This document shows positions 24,066 through 33,363 of a DNA stretch of 59,229 bases, in pieces; position 1 is the stretch's first letter, and the number at the start of each line of letters is the position of its first letter. The position numbers and the translations under genes were made by a program. The notes under the pieces were generated by a model. That model did not search any database, was not told the DNA's origin, and saw only the letters and a list, made by a program, of their open reading frames with translations. This DNA is from Fen-1258 sp947085815. Its GTDB lineage: Bacteria; Bacteroidota; Ignavibacteria; Ignavibacteriales; Melioribacteraceae. The DNA is taken from NCBI GenBank assembly GCA_947085815.1, contig CAMTXU010000027.1, positions 1-59,229 on the forward strand, given 5' to 3'.

Positions 24066-25352
24066 TTAATGTCTGCCTCTGTTAGTCCACACTTTTCCCG
24101 CTTCTCTCTTTCTCCGGTTAGGATTAAGGGTTGAAGCCCCGAAACTTTTTTTGGTCTTAGTTTTTTCTAAATCCTCTTTGTTAACTAACTGTTTAGGATT
24201 TTCCCAGACCCATTTATCAAGAACATATGGGTGCTTTTCGATAACGGGTATTGGTACCGAAATCAATTTGTTTATCTCTCTCAAATATGCTTTTTCTTCC
24301 GTATCGCAAAGTGAAAGAGCTACTCCGCTTAATCCCGCCCGGCCTGTCCGCCCAATCCGGTGAATGTAAGTTTCCGGAATATTTGGAATCTCAAAATTTA
24401 TCACATGTGAAAGTTCATCAATATCAATTCCGCGCGCTGCAATGTCTGTTGCTACCAATACTCTTGTTTGCTTCGTCTTAAAATTATTCAAAGCGCGTTG
24501 CCGTGCGTTTTGCGCTTTATCCCCGTGGATTGCTTCGGCTTGTATTTTTGCTTTATTCAGAACTTTTGCCACATTGTCGGCTCCGTGTTTAGTGCGGGTG
24601 AATACAAGAGCTGATGCAATGGATGGATCTTTCAATAAGTGAATTAGAAGAGCTTTCTTATCAGACTTTGCTACATAATAGATACTCTGTTTAATTGCAT
24701 CAACAGTTTTTGATTCCGGCGTAACTTCTACCTTAACAGGATTCACTAAAATAGTTTTAGCAAGCTTTATAATTTCCGATGGCATTGTTGCAGAGAAAAA
24801 CAACGATTGTCTTTTGGATGGCAATTTTGAGATTATCTTTTTTACATCATTTATAAATCCCATATCAAGCATACGGTCGGCTTCATCAAGCACAAATAGT
24901 TTAATATGCTGAAGACTGATGTAATTTTGATTCATCAGATCAAGCAGTCTGCCCGGAGTAGCAATTAATATATCTACTCCCGCTTTCAATTTGTCTGTCT
25001 GAGCTTTTTGCGGAACACCACCAAAGACAACCAGGTTTTTAAGACCGGTATGTTTACCATAAGCTGAAAAACTATCCCCAATTTGAATAGCAAGTTCTCT
25101 TGTTGGAGTAACGATTAAAGAATGAATATTTCTCTTCTCGTGACTATAATTTTTTTCATTATAAAGAATTTGTAGAATTGGTACAGCGAAAGCGGCAGTC
25201 TTGCCTGTACCCGTCTGAGCGCAGCCAAGCAAGTCATTTCTTTCAAGTATAATTGGAATAGCCTGTTTCTGAATGGGTGTTGGAATTGTATAGCCTTCTT
25301 CTGCCAAAGCTTTTTGAATTGGTTTAATAAGATTAATTTTTTCGAATGACAT
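24066..25352 (-). CDS. rhlE: DEAD-box RNA helicase, RhlE type
   Basis: This ATP-dependent RNA helicase of 428 residues shows all core motifs: Q motif and TPIQKQAIP, motif I AQTGTGKT, PTRELAIQ, TPGRLLDL, motif II DEAD, motif III SAT, motif V ARGIDID, and motif VI HRIGRTGRAG. The C-terminal tail is short and basic (KRKEAGKVWTNRGRH), as in RhlE proteins of Bacteroidota. It would unwind structured RNA in ribosome assembly or mRNA decay. It is followed by ywbE at 3 bases. Confidence 0.94.
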   Translation of the reverse strand: MSFEKINLIKPIQKALAEEGYTIPTPIQKQAIPIILERNDLLGCAQTGTGKTAAFAVPILQILYNEKNYSHEKRNIHSLIVTPTRELAIQIGDSFSAYGKHTGLKNLVVFGGVPQKAQTDKLKAGVDILIATPGRLLDLMNQNYISLQHIKLFVLDEADRMLDMGFINDVKKIISKLPSKRQSLFFSATMPSEIIKLAKTILVNPVKVEVTPESKTVDAIKQSIYYVAKSDKKALLIHLLKDPSIASALVFTRTKHGADNVAKVLNKAKIQAEAIHGDKAQNARQRALNNFKTKQTRVLVATDIAARGIDIDELSHVINFEIPNIPETYIHRIGRTGRAGLSGVALSLCDTEEKAYLREINKLISVPIPVIEKHPYVLDKWVWENPKQLVNKEDLEKTKTKKSFGASTLNPNRRKREAGKVWTNRGRH

Positions 25353-25619
25353 TAATTCATTTTTCCTTTTAAATAGGTCTGTTAAATTTTATTATGTTCT
25401 GGATCAGCGGATAGATGAATGAATATCTTTTAAAGAATTGCAAACAACGATATGTTACTGAAGCATTACAAATAATTACAGTGTAAAATTAGGTTAATTA
25501 AATGCCATCTCAAAGGGTTATATGTTGACTCATGCTTGTGGGGTGATATGTTATTTTAGGATTAGAAGATGATTTCCAAATTAAAGGGCAATTATTATTA
25601 AAGATTTTTAGAACATTTC

Positions 25620-25796
25620 TCAATTTTTCTTCTGAGAAATTTTCGGAGAGAATTTTAAGCACTCTTTTCCTGCAGCGGTGTACACTTCTATAGATGGAAG
25701 ATTTTTAGATTTAAACCCGAATGCTTTGCAAGCATAGGGACGATCTTTTTCCCAGGTAATCTTAAAATGACTACATTTTTTACAATCAACAGACAT
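25620..25796 (-). CDS. Small cysteine-motif protein (58 residues)
   Basis: A short minus-strand frame starts ATG at 25796. It begins MSVDCKKCSHFKITW and continues PYACKAFGFKSKNLPS and GKECLKF, giving four cysteines in a CxxC...C...C pattern that suits a zinc or iron-sulfur site. I recall this as a conserved small family in Bacteroidota and Deltaproteobacteria, sometimes labelled uracil-DNA glycosylase without basis, since it is far too small. The spacing and conserved GFKSKNLPS support it as real. It stands alone in a 600-base gap downstream of a TTG-started gene and upstream of rhlE. Confidence 0.7.
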   Translation of the reverse strand: MSVDCKKCSHFKITWEKDRPYACKAFGFKSKNLPSIEVYTAAGKECLKFSPKISQKKN

Positions 25797-25846
25797 TACA
25801 TTGAAAATGTTTTTAATTAACTGATGTTACACAAAACAGGGTTTAC

Positions 25847-25950
25847 GTCATTCCCGAATTCTTTTATCGGGAATCCATCTGTAGAATTTTAGCTAAAATC
25901 GTGGATTGCCGCATTTACCGCCTTTCGGCATCCCGTAGAGCTGGATTTTT
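25847..25950. repeat. GTCATTCCCG-type repeat overlapping the end of the 131-residue gene
   Basis: The segment contains CGTCATTCCCGAATTC, then TCGGGAATCC, and an inner ATGCCG/CGGCAT pair. It is a variant of the TGTCATTCTGA family arm. Its far end touches the stop of the gene at 25949, whose last residues look foreign. Confidence 0.5.
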
Positions 25951-26344
25951 AGCCTGCCATCGAGCGTGTTGCACAAGTCTCCGGTTGTCCGGCGTTGCCT
26001 TCAAGAACAGCTAGAAAAATTTTCAGCTTCTTATTTATTAAAGAGATTAAATTCTCAAGTCTGCTTTGTTTGTTATCAAAACCCAGAATAAGTTTCAGTT
26101 CAGATAATTGATTTAATATTTGTTCCGTTCTCGCAGGTTCAGAATAAAATGGTGAGTAGATATTGAGTTCTGATAAATACTCATCTATAAATTCTACAGC
26201 GAAAGCATTTATGAGATTTTCATCTTTGGTTAAAAGAAGTTTTTCATAAAAAGAAAAAAGAACTAATATTCTGGAAAGCCCATTGATTCGTGGAAGAAAT
26301 GAAGATATCTCGGAACGAAGTTTTTCAATTTCTAGAAAATTCAA
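25949..26344 (-). CDS. Uncharacterised helical protein (131 residues)
   Basis: I do not recognise the family. The start is TTG at 26344 with AAGAAAGG just upstream. The body is predicted alpha-helical, with leucine-rich segments (FYEKLLLTKDENLINAF, LENLISLINKKLKIFLAVLE) and no membrane helix or motif. The last 15 or so residues, beginning about GNAGQPETC, differ in composition and are encoded next to a dispersed repeat, so the natural C-terminus may have been replaced. It is flanked by repeats on both sides and shares the strand of its neighbours. It may be a real gene of unknown role. Confidence 0.5.
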   Translation of the reverse strand: MNFLEIEKLRSEISSFLPRINGLSRILVLFSFYEKLLLTKDENLINAFAVEFIDEYLSELNIYSPFYSEPARTEQILNQLSELKLILGFDNKQSRLENLISLINKKLKIFLAVLEGNAGQPETCATRSMAG

Positions 26345-26531
26345 AACCTTTCTTGGAATAGTTTAACTACAAAATAGAAATATTATGGACAAAAAAATAT
26401 AGACCAGTATATAAGATTTTTTTTGTGTATTAGTGCCTTTGTGGCAAATTTCATTTCGCCACCAAGAAACTAAGTTACAAAGAACGGAACGCAAGTAACG
26501 TCTCGGCAATTCCTCTTTCTAATTATTTATT

Positions 26532-28313
26532 TCAAAACTCATTTATAATTCCAAAATGTATTTTTCCTTCGCCGAATGAATCTCCTTTAGCAAGTGCGAA
26601 GCTCACACCAAGAACCCCAAGTCCGGTCTCTATATTCAGACCAAAGCCGTAACCAATTTTGAATGAAGAATTCTCCGGAATATTCTTTTGCCTATCCTCG
26701 TTTCGTAAAAAATAACCGCTGTCAAAAAATAAAAAGGCAAAAGAACGGCGTGAAAGCAATAATCTATATTCAAGATTTGACCAGAGAATTCTATTCCCTT
26801 GAAATTGTTTCTCTCTATATCCGCGCAAAGAATTTGTCCCCCCTAGAAAATAAAGATCGCTCAAATCAATATCATCCCCGCGTAATTCACGAGCGTGAAC
26901 ACCAAAAGCCGCAACTTGTTTATGAAACAACTGTTGGAAAATACTAAAATCAAATTCAAGCCGCTGAAGTGTTATTTCGGTTTTTATATCGGGCGTTATT
27001 AATGCTGAGGGACCATTTATTCTTTTCAATGTGTACTTGTAAGTATTGTTGAAATAAATTCCTTTAGTCGGAGAGTAGAAATCGTCACGTGTGTCGATCT
27101 TAAAATTAAAACCACTCGTAAATGAAGAAGAATTGAAGACCGAAAATTTATTTAAACTCAATTCGGAAGGAATTGTTGATTGAGTAATAAGAAGTAATGA
27201 AGCTGAGATCTCATCTGTTGCAAGATACTCAAGTCGTGCTTCGAGATCCCGCTGGATGTAAGTGGAATCTTGCTTTCGCTGGAATAATCTGCCTTCAATG
27301 TTGAATGGAAAATCGAACAACCATGGTTCAAGGTAACGGAGCTCGAGTTCCTGGGATGAACGGTCTTCCTGCTGCCAACGTAAAAATGCTGCGCGACCTG
27401 TTCCGAATAGATTTCTTAAATTCACATTTACAAATCCTGTTAAGTAACCGCTCTCCTTCTCGTTTGCTGAGGGTACATACCCGATTATTCCATCAAAAAA
27501 GTTTGTCTGTTTTTCCTTAATAGATATTTTGAGAACACCTTTCTGTTTAGAGTTAAAGTAGAAAGCTGGTTGTTCGATGGGTTCAAAAAAACGTAAACGG
27601 TTTAAGCGATACGGAATTTCGTCAATTTTTTTTTGAGAAAATTCTTCTCCTAATGTAACTTGAATCGCTCGACCAATAACGAAATCTTTTGTCTTATTGT
27701 TACCCTCAATTTCTATTTTATCGATAGTACTCTTTATACCTTCGTCAATTAAAAGTATAAGGTTCGCAAGATAGTTTTCGTTTGCTGGATCTTCACGAAA
27801 CTCAACAGATTCAAGTCTGATTGAAGAGAAGGGAAAGCCCTTGTTTTCGTAGTAATCAAGAATTTCCGAGAGTGCAAAATCAATATTGGAACTTGTGAGC
27901 GGTGCGTTTTGAATCTGAGATAAAATATTTGCGATCTGTAAGGAATCTTTTACAGCACTGCCGAAATTAATCTTATGAATGAGAGTGGGTTTTCCTTCCG
28001 AAATATCAATTGATAGAGAAGAATTAGCTGTGTCAATATTTGAGAACTCAACCGTGTTACACACAGCGTGAAAATATCCTTTCGCTTGTAACCCGCTAGC
28101 GATTCTGGATTGTATTGAGTCTTCCATTGCATGAAAATATTTTGAACCGGTGGAAATGTTTATCCAGCCGAGGTATTCTTTCTCGGGGAAAATTTTTGCA
28201 CCGGTGATTTCTATTTTGGAAATGACTTGTGGAAATATCTCTGAGGAGATAATAAGGATGATTGCAAAAATTAATTTATTAATTGAACGCGGACCCGCCT
28301 GCCGGACGGGCAT
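26532..28313 (-). CDS. Omp85/BamA-TamA family outer membrane protein
   Basis: The protein has an N-terminal signal-like segment (NKLIFAIILIISSEIFPQ), POTRA-like domains from about residue 30 to 290 (VISKIEITGAKIFPEKEYL; STIDKIEIEGNNKTKDFVIG), and a C-terminal beta-barrel with NSLRGYREKQF (the conserved RGY of Omp85 motif 3) and a final GKIHFGIINEF. It probably inserts or exports proteins at the outer membrane. The start is uncertain: ATG 28313 lies inside a dispersed repeat, ATG 28388 (full 618 residues) reads through the whole repeat and gives MERRLIMM, and the true native start may have been lost when the repeat entered. It follows the PfkB-type kinase gene. Confidence 0.85.
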   Translation of the reverse strand: MPVRQAGPRSINKLIFAIILIISSEIFPQVISKIEITGAKIFPEKEYLGWINISTGSKYFHAMEDSIQSRIASGLQAKGYFHAVCNTVEFSNIDTANSSLSIDISEGKPTLIHKINFGSAVKDSLQIANILSQIQNAPLTSSNIDFALSEILDYYENKGFPFSSIRLESVEFREDPANENYLANLILLIDEGIKSTIDKIEIEGNNKTKDFVIGRAIQVTLGEEFSQKKIDEIPYRLNRLRFFEPIEQPAFYFNSKQKGVLKISIKEKQTNFFDGIIGYVPSANEKESGYLTGFVNVNLRNLFGTGRAAFLRWQQEDRSSQELELRYLEPWLFDFPFNIEGRLFQRKQDSTYIQRDLEARLEYLATDEISASLLLITQSTIPSELSLNKFSVFNSSSFTSGFNFKIDTRDDFYSPTKGIYFNNTYKYTLKRINGPSALITPDIKTEITLQRLEFDFSIFQQLFHKQVAAFGVHARELRGDDIDLSDLYFLGGTNSLRGYREKQFQGNRILWSNLEYRLLLSRRSFAFLFFDSGYFLRNEDRQKNIPENSSFKIGYGFGLNIETGLGVLGVSFALAKGDSFGEGKIHFGIINEF

Positions 28314-28385
28314 GTGACGCAGATTATTATGATTAACACGGATTAGATCATAAATAATCTTAATCATCATAATCAATCTGCGTTC
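28285..28385. repeat. TAGAACGCAGAT-family repeat between pfkB-type and Omp85 genes
   Basis: It is bounded by GAACGC (28285) and GCGTTC (28385) and contains ATTATGATTAACAC, ATCATAAATAATC and a CCCGCCTGCCGGACGGGC palindrome. It begins about 12 bases after the kinase stop codon and supplies the first codons of the Omp85 reading frame. Confidence 0.75.
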
Positions 28386-28397
28386 CATTTTTATTAA

Positions 28398-29366
28398 TTA
28401 ATAATTCGGAGTGTCATTAATAATCTTCATTTTTTTACCAATAGAGATCACTTCAACTTGTTCAAGCAAAGGATTCATCTGGTCGAAAGTAACTTCACAT
28501 GTTTCTAACATTGCAGCGTTTGCAGCACCCAGTCCGGTTGCGATTTTAACAAACTCATCAAACACAAGTGCATTTTCCATTCCGAAGGCTATACCGGCTA
28601 CAAAAGCGTCGCCGCTTCCGGTCGCATCAAAAACATCAACAAGGGGAGGAACAATTTTATAATGAAAATCGAACTTACTTGCATAAATAGGTTTTGCGCC
28701 ATCGGTTAAAAAAGCGAGTTTGATTTTCTTCGAGTAGAATTCACTCATCAAGCGCAGGGTCTCATTTTCATTATGTAAGGAAACACCAAGAGACTTTTCT
28801 ATCTCGCTGATGTTATTGTGAATTACTGTCGGTCCCGCATCAATACAATTTTGAAGATGTGCACCGTAAGTATCCAAAATGGAAATCTTATCATGTTTAT
28901 TTGCAAGCTCAATTCCAAGAGGGAAAATATCATCGGTATCCTTACAAGGAGAACTTCCTGCAAAAACCACAATGGAACAATTCTGAATCATCTTATCAAG
29001 TTTGTTTTTGAAATCTGCCGATTCAGCTGAGGATATTTCACTATTCATTCCAAAGAATGTTGAAACACGTTTGGTCTTGTTTTCAACTATCAGATCAGCA
29101 ATACGAGTCTCTGATTTTGTAGAAACGACCGAGAAATCAATTTTATCGTTTGTTAAACAATGGCGTAATATTTTCCCGTTATTCCCGCCAAGAAACGTAA
29201 ATGCCGAGTTTTGCATTCTGAGGAAATTTAATTGGCGGCTGACGTTAATGCCTTTTCCACCTCCATAAAAGAATTCACGTATGCATCTGTTCGTTTGACC
29301 GAGTTCAACGGATTCAAAAAATAATCTTCTTTCTAAAAGCGGATTGATTGTAACAGTGAGTATCAT
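28398..29366 (-). CDS. PfkB-family sugar kinase (1-phosphofructokinase/tagatose-6-phosphate kinase type)
   Basis: This ATP-dependent ribokinase-fold kinase begins MILTVTINPLLERR, matching the ILTVTLNPAID start of FruK/LacC proteins. It has the substrate motif GGGKGINVSRQL (residues 35-46) and the ATP-site motif DATGSGDAFVAGIAFG with the catalytic Asp near residue 255. The 322 residues are of normal length. The substrate, fructose-1-phosphate, tagatose-6-phosphate or fructose-6-phosphate, cannot be decided, and no phosphotransferase genes are nearby. It lies upstream of the Omp85 gene on the same strand, with a repeat wedged between. Confidence 0.87.
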   Translation of the reverse strand: MILTVTINPLLERRLFFESVELGQTNRCIREFFYGGGKGINVSRQLNFLRMQNSAFTFLGGNNGKILRHCLTNDKIDFSVVSTKSETRIADLIVENKTKRVSTFFGMNSEISSAESADFKNKLDKMIQNCSIVVFAGSSPCKDTDDIFPLGIELANKHDKISILDTYGAHLQNCIDAGPTVIHNNISEIEKSLGVSLHNENETLRLMSEFYSKKIKLAFLTDGAKPIYASKFDFHYKIVPPLVDVFDATGSGDAFVAGIAFGMENALVFDEFVKIATGLGAANAAMLETCEVTFDQMNPLLEQVEVISIGKKMKIINDTPNY

Positions 29367-29466
29367 TAATGTGATTTAGAAAAATTAGAAAAAAGTTTTA
29401 AAGCGATGTAGAATTTAGAGTTATAAAATCTTTTTTCATTCTATACTCTACGTTTAACACTCTAAA

Positions 29467-30741
29467 TTACTGCCTGTAACCCGGCCATCGGCTGTAATCT
29501 GCATCTACCAAACGGTAATCTCCAAAACCGGTTTGATCTATGAATATAAAAGATCTACTCAATTCATTGTATTCCCAAATTTCATAGGGCTTCGAGTTCA
29601 TGTCCAATGGATGTCTCTCAACAGAGCTTGGCGGACCGAATGTAATAAATATCATTCCCATATCGCTGCGCCATCCTTCGCTGAAAGATTTAAAATTTTT
29701 ATTAGCGTATTCAACACGGCGGTAATATTCATTAAGAATAGGGTTCTCTTCATCTTTAGGGTTTGGTTTTTTCTTAGCCCAAAACGCCAAAAATCGCTCC
29801 ATTTTATCATCTAATTCTTTTGCCTCTTTAATAAAATCCAATTCCCCAGGCGACGCAATGTAGAGCATCTGAGCAATAGCTTTATCTAAATCATTGATTG
29901 AAGAGGGAATACCTTCGATTTTCGAAATTATATTTTTCGAAGTGGAAGTAATCTCTTTTCTGTTTGAGTCTTTTAGCGCGATTGTTAATGAGTAAACTCC
30001 GGATGAAAATTTTGCATTGCTGATTGTATGTCTAATTGAGTTAGCCCCAGGTTGGATTGTGCGCGGGTCTTCTTGCTTAAGTGAAACGTTACTCTTTAAG
30101 TCAGTAAGTGAGTATTCAAGAACCACATCCTCTTTTTTGCCGGAATAGATATCAAAGTAGAACGATAGCGCTGTGTGTTTTGTTGTTACACCACCAGAAA
30201 TATTTGGAACAATTTTATCGCCTTCGGAATTTTTAACAATTTCTGAGATCAACATTAAATCGCTCATTCCAAGAGTTTCCGGAATTTCGCGTACATTTAG
30301 AGGAAATTCTTTTGACGAAATTCGCCGTGAATCAGAATCTTCAATTATGCATTTTAAAATATATTTGCCGGGCTGTAAGTCGTACGATTTATAGGTAATG
30401 AAAAAATTGGTTTTAGATAATGTCTGAGAAAATTCATTAGTTGCAACTTTCTCTTTCCAATTACGTTCAAAGATAATGCTGTTCTTCTCCCCATTCCAAA
30501 AAGTAAGAGTAACGTTAAAACCTCCTTGAAAATGATCATCCTTTTTGATGAATGAAATATTTGAATAAGGCACTTGAACAAATACATCCACCCTGGTTTT
30601 ATTTGCTTTCTCACTTTTATATCCGGCATAGTCAATAAAAAAACTGTTGGAATTAACAAATGAATTCTTTCCGGAAGCATATTCAACTTGAGCAGACAGC
30701 AAAGACCCAAAAAGAAACGATAACAAAACTATTTTTTTCAC
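29467..30741 (-). CDS. GWxTD-domain exported protein
   Basis: The 424-residue protein has an N-terminal signal peptide (KKIVLLSFLFGSLLSAQ). Its C-terminal third carries the GWxTD domain, seen as EGWRSDMGMIFITFGPPSSVER, then PYEIWEYNE, FIDQTGFGDYRL and YSRWPGYRQ at the very end. The motif has Ser instead of Thr (GWRSD). The middle holds beta-sandwich repeats. GWxTD proteins occur mainly in Acidobacteria, Ignavibacteria and relatives; their function is unknown. It is 24 bases downstream of rimO. Confidence 0.87.
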   Translation of the reverse strand: MKKIVLLSFLFGSLLSAQVEYASGKNSFVNSNSFFIDYAGYKSEKANKTRVDVFVQVPYSNISFIKKDDHFQGGFNVTLTFWNGEKNSIIFERNWKEKVATNEFSQTLSKTNFFITYKSYDLQPGKYILKCIIEDSDSRRISSKEFPLNVREIPETLGMSDLMLISEIVKNSEGDKIVPNISGGVTTKHTALSFYFDIYSGKKEDVVLEYSLTDLKSNVSLKQEDPRTIQPGANSIRHTISNAKFSSGVYSLTIALKDSNRKEITSTSKNIISKIEGIPSSINDLDKAIAQMLYIASPGELDFIKEAKELDDKMERFLAFWAKKKPNPKDEENPILNEYYRRVEYANKNFKSFSEGWRSDMGMIFITFGPPSSVERHPLDMNSKPYEIWEYNELSRSFIFIDQTGFGDYRLVDADYSRWPGYRQ

Positions 30742-30765
30742 TTATAATACTCCTTTCTTCTTAAT

Positions 30766-32073
30766 TCAATCAAACCTGCCTGCAGCAGGAAACTTACCAA
30801 ATAAATCATACTCATTGCAATCGTAAATATCAACGTGATAAAATTCACCTAATCTCATCTTATTATTTTTGATTTCGATCAGTACTTCGCCGTCAACTTC
30901 AGGCGCATCACGCTCTGAACGGGCTACGTAATACTCTTCGTTCATAGAATCAACAACAACTTTCATCTGTGTGCCTATTAGAGCACGGTTTTTTTCTTCC
31001 GAAATATTTTTTTGAATTTCCATCAGTGTTGCTTTGCGTTCTTCTTTTATCTCTTGAGATGTTGGATCACCCAGTATAAAACTCGGCGTGTTCTCTTCAA
31101 CCGAATAAGTGAATACTCCAAAACGGTCGAACTTTATATGGCGCACGAAATCACAAAGTTCCTCGAATTCCTTCTCGGTTTCATTTGGGTAGCCGACAAT
31201 AAACGTTGTGCGTAAAGTAAGACCGGGAATATTTTCTTTAAGATTGTTGAGAAGTTCGATAGTTCTTCTTTTTGTTATTCCTCTCCGCATAGATTTTAAA
31301 ACCGGATCGGAAATATGCTGAAGAGGAACGTCAATGTATTTACAAATTTTTGGATTATTGATAAACTCACTAATTAAATCATCCGGAAAATGTGAAGGGT
31401 AAACGTAGAGAAGACGAATCCACTCTATACCTGAAATCTCCGAAAGTTTGTGTAGTAATTCCGCCAGATTTCTTTTTCCATATAGATCAATGCCGTAATC
31501 TGTTGTATCCTGCCCAATGATTACCAGCTCTTTCACACCTTGATGTGCGAGAGAGGTTGCCTCGGCAATCAACTCATCCATCGGTTTCGTTTTATGAAGT
31601 CCCCGCATTATAGGAATTGCGCAGAAAGAACATGGATTATCACAACCTTCACTGATCTTCAGATATGCAAAATGTTTTGGTGTTGTAATTACGCGTTCAC
31701 CGAGCAGTTCGTATTTTAAGTTGCCGCCAAACTCTTTCACAATTCCTTCGTAGGCTTCCGTGCCGAAGAAAGCATCAACCTCGGGAATTTCTTTTCGAAG
31801 GTCATTCATATATCGTTCTGAAAGACAACCGGCTACAACAACTTTTTTTATCTTCCCCTGTTTCTTCAGTTCAACGGCAGAAAGAATTGTATTAACGGAT
31901 TCTTCCTTAGCGGCATCTATAAAGCCGCAAGTATTGATTACGATTGAATCAGCTTGATTTGGGTCATCCACCAGATAGAACTTATTGAGTTTAAGCTGGC
32001 TCATCAGGCGTTCGGAATCAACAGTATTCTTGGAACAACCGAGTGTGATTACGGATATATTATTTTCGCTCAT
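30766..32073 (-). CDS. rimO: Ribosomal protein S12 methylthiotransferase RimO
   Basis: This radical-SAM methylthiotransferase modifies an Asp of ribosomal protein S12. The 435 residues have an N-terminal UPF0004 domain (TLGCSKNTVDSERLM, NTCGFIDAAKEES, GCLSERY), the radical SAM motif GCDNPCSFCAIPIMRG (the RimO form CxxxCxxC), and a C-terminal TRAM domain. The GCSKN N-terminus separates it from MiaB (GCQMN), whose gene is at 42593-43930. The last residues (FPAAGRFD) are encoded in a CCTGCCTGCAGCAGG palindrome, so the native end may be slightly altered. A TAGAACGCAGAT-type repeat occupies the space upstream. Confidence 0.94.
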   Translation of the reverse strand: MSENNISVITLGCSKNTVDSERLMSQLKLNKFYLVDDPNQADSIVINTCGFIDAAKEESVNTILSAVELKKQGKIKKVVVAGCLSERYMNDLRKEIPEVDAFFGTEAYEGIVKEFGGNLKYELLGERVITTPKHFAYLKISEGCDNPCSFCAIPIMRGLHKTKPMDELIAEATSLAHQGVKELVIIGQDTTDYGIDLYGKRNLAELLHKLSEISGIEWIRLLYVYPSHFPDDLISEFINNPKICKYIDVPLQHISDPVLKSMRRGITKRRTIELLNNLKENIPGLTLRTTFIVGYPNETEKEFEELCDFVRHIKFDRFGVFTYSVEENTPSFILGDPTSQEIKEERKATLMEIQKNISEEKNRALIGTQMKVVVDSMNEEYYVARSERDAPEVDGEVLIEIKNNKMRLGEFYHVDIYDCNEYDLFGKFPAAGRFD

Positions 32074-32084
32074 GAATTCTTTCT

Positions 32085-32187
32085 AATAGCACGCAGATTT
32101 TTTAAGATGTTTATGATTCTTTATGATCATAATAAATCTCCGTAGGAGTCTTTCGGACATAAGTAATTGTAACAATATGCGTTCTAT
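32085..32187. repeat. TAGAACGCAGAT-family repeat between cdsA and rimO
   Basis: The left end is AATAGCACGCAGAT (32085-32098), the right end ATGCGTTCTATT. Inside are TTATGATTC and ATGATCATAATAAATC. Read along the minus strand it begins 3 bases after the cdsA stop codon and ends about 12 bases before the rimO start, filling the gap exactly. Confidence 0.7.
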
Positions 32188-32190
32188 TTC

Positions 32191-33021
32191 TTATTTTACA
32201 AAAAAGGTGAGATAAAGATAAACAATTGGAGCAGTGAATAGTAAAGAATCAAACCGATCGAGGATGCCGCCATGACCCGGAATAATTGAGGATGAATCTT
32301 TGACATGGTTATCGCGCTTTAATAAACTTTCCACCAGGTCACCAACCTGTCCGAACACACCTACAATAAATCCGATAGCGATTGCATCCTTCAATTCCAA
32401 AAACTCAAGAAAAAATTCGCGAGCCGCAATCATTCCAAGTATAGCGAAAACAAAACCGGCAATTGCGCCTTCCCAACTTTTCTTTGGACTGACGCGCGGC
32501 ATTAATTTATGAAGTCCGTATGCGCTCCCTACAAAATACGCGGCTGAATCACAAATCCAGATTGATACGAAGATGGAGATTATCAAATATCCGCCCTGAG
32601 AATAGAGAAAAACCGATTCTCTGTAAAACTCGCGCAAATCAACTATAGCCGCAGAAAAGAAACCGATATAAAGTATTCCAAGCAGTGAAGAGCCAAGATT
32701 TGCAGTTGCCGATTCTTTGTTTCGAAACAGCTCGAGTAATAAGAGAACTCCAACCAGAATTAGAAAGAAAAAGTGGTATTCAAAAAATTTTTTATACTCA
32801 TTGATAATTATTAATCCGACACTCAAATAACCGATTAATTTATTCGTGTAGCTGTGTCTATTGCGCAGCATTTTGGAATATTCATAAAAGGAAATTAAAC
32901 CGACTGCGAGGGCAAAAATCAAAAATGGAATTTTACCTATAATGGAGGCCAGAACAATCAAAGGAACGCCTACTAGAGTTACTAAAACACGGGTGGATAA
33001 ATTGTTCATTTTTTTGCTCAT
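32191..33021 (-). CDS. cdsA: Phosphatidate cytidylyltransferase
   Basis: CdsA makes CDP-diacylglycerol from phosphatidate and CTP at the inner membrane. The 276-residue protein has about seven or eight membrane segments and the C-terminal signature: GDLVESLLKRDNHVKD, then IIPGHGGILDRFDSLLF, with the metal-binding Asp residues present. The ATG at 33021 directly abuts the stop of the DUF2007 gene. It belongs to the minus-strand run CPBP protease, DUF2007, cdsA, rimO, GWxTD. Confidence 0.94.
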   Translation of the reverse strand: MSKKMNNLSTRVLVTLVGVPLIVLASIIGKIPFLIFALAVGLISFYEYSKMLRNRHSYTNKLIGYLSVGLIIINEYKKFFEYHFFFLILVGVLLLLELFRNKESATANLGSSLLGILYIGFFSAAIVDLREFYRESVFLYSQGGYLIISIFVSIWICDSAAYFVGSAYGLHKLMPRVSPKKSWEGAIAGFVFAILGMIAAREFFLEFLELKDAIAIGFIVGVFGQVGDLVESLLKRDNHVKDSSSIIPGHGGILDRFDSLLFTAPIVYLYLTFFVK

Positions 33022-33363
33022 CTATTCCTCGTTATCGAGTTTTGTGCTGTTTATATCATTAATAATTAAAATGGCTTCATCGGCTTCTCTTTTCTTCACA
33101 AATAATTTGACCGGGGAGACTTCTCCTAAATATAGAATACTCCGATCTTTCTGAGAGTAAATAATTGATTCAATTCCGGCACCCTCAAGATTCGCTTTAA
33201 GCATTTCAGCCTCAATTATGTCACTTCCGGAATGAATAATCACCCAGTCTTTGGGGTGAATCAAATTTCCTTCGAACTGTTCAACAGAAATTAATTCGGT
33301 TCCGCAGTCTGCGCAAATCTTAACCCGGTCTAAGTATTCGCATTCACATTTTGGACAGATCAT
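33022..33363 (-). CDS. DUF2007 putative signal-transducing protein with zinc ribbon
   Basis: The 113 residues have an N-terminal zinc ribbon (CPKCECEYLDRVKICADCG, four cysteines) and a DUF2007 domain (WVIIHSGSDIIEAEMLKANLEG, VKLFVKKREADEAILI). DUF2007 adopts a ferredoxin-like fold of unknown role, thought to be regulatory. It overlaps the CPBP protease gene by 4 bases (ATGA) and abuts cdsA, so all three are translationally linked. Confidence 0.86.
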   Translation of the reverse strand: MICPKCECEYLDRVKICADCGTELISVEQFEGNLIHPKDWVIIHSGSDIIEAEMLKANLEGAGIESIIYSQKDRSILYLGEVSPVKLFVKKREADEAILIINDINSTKLDNEE

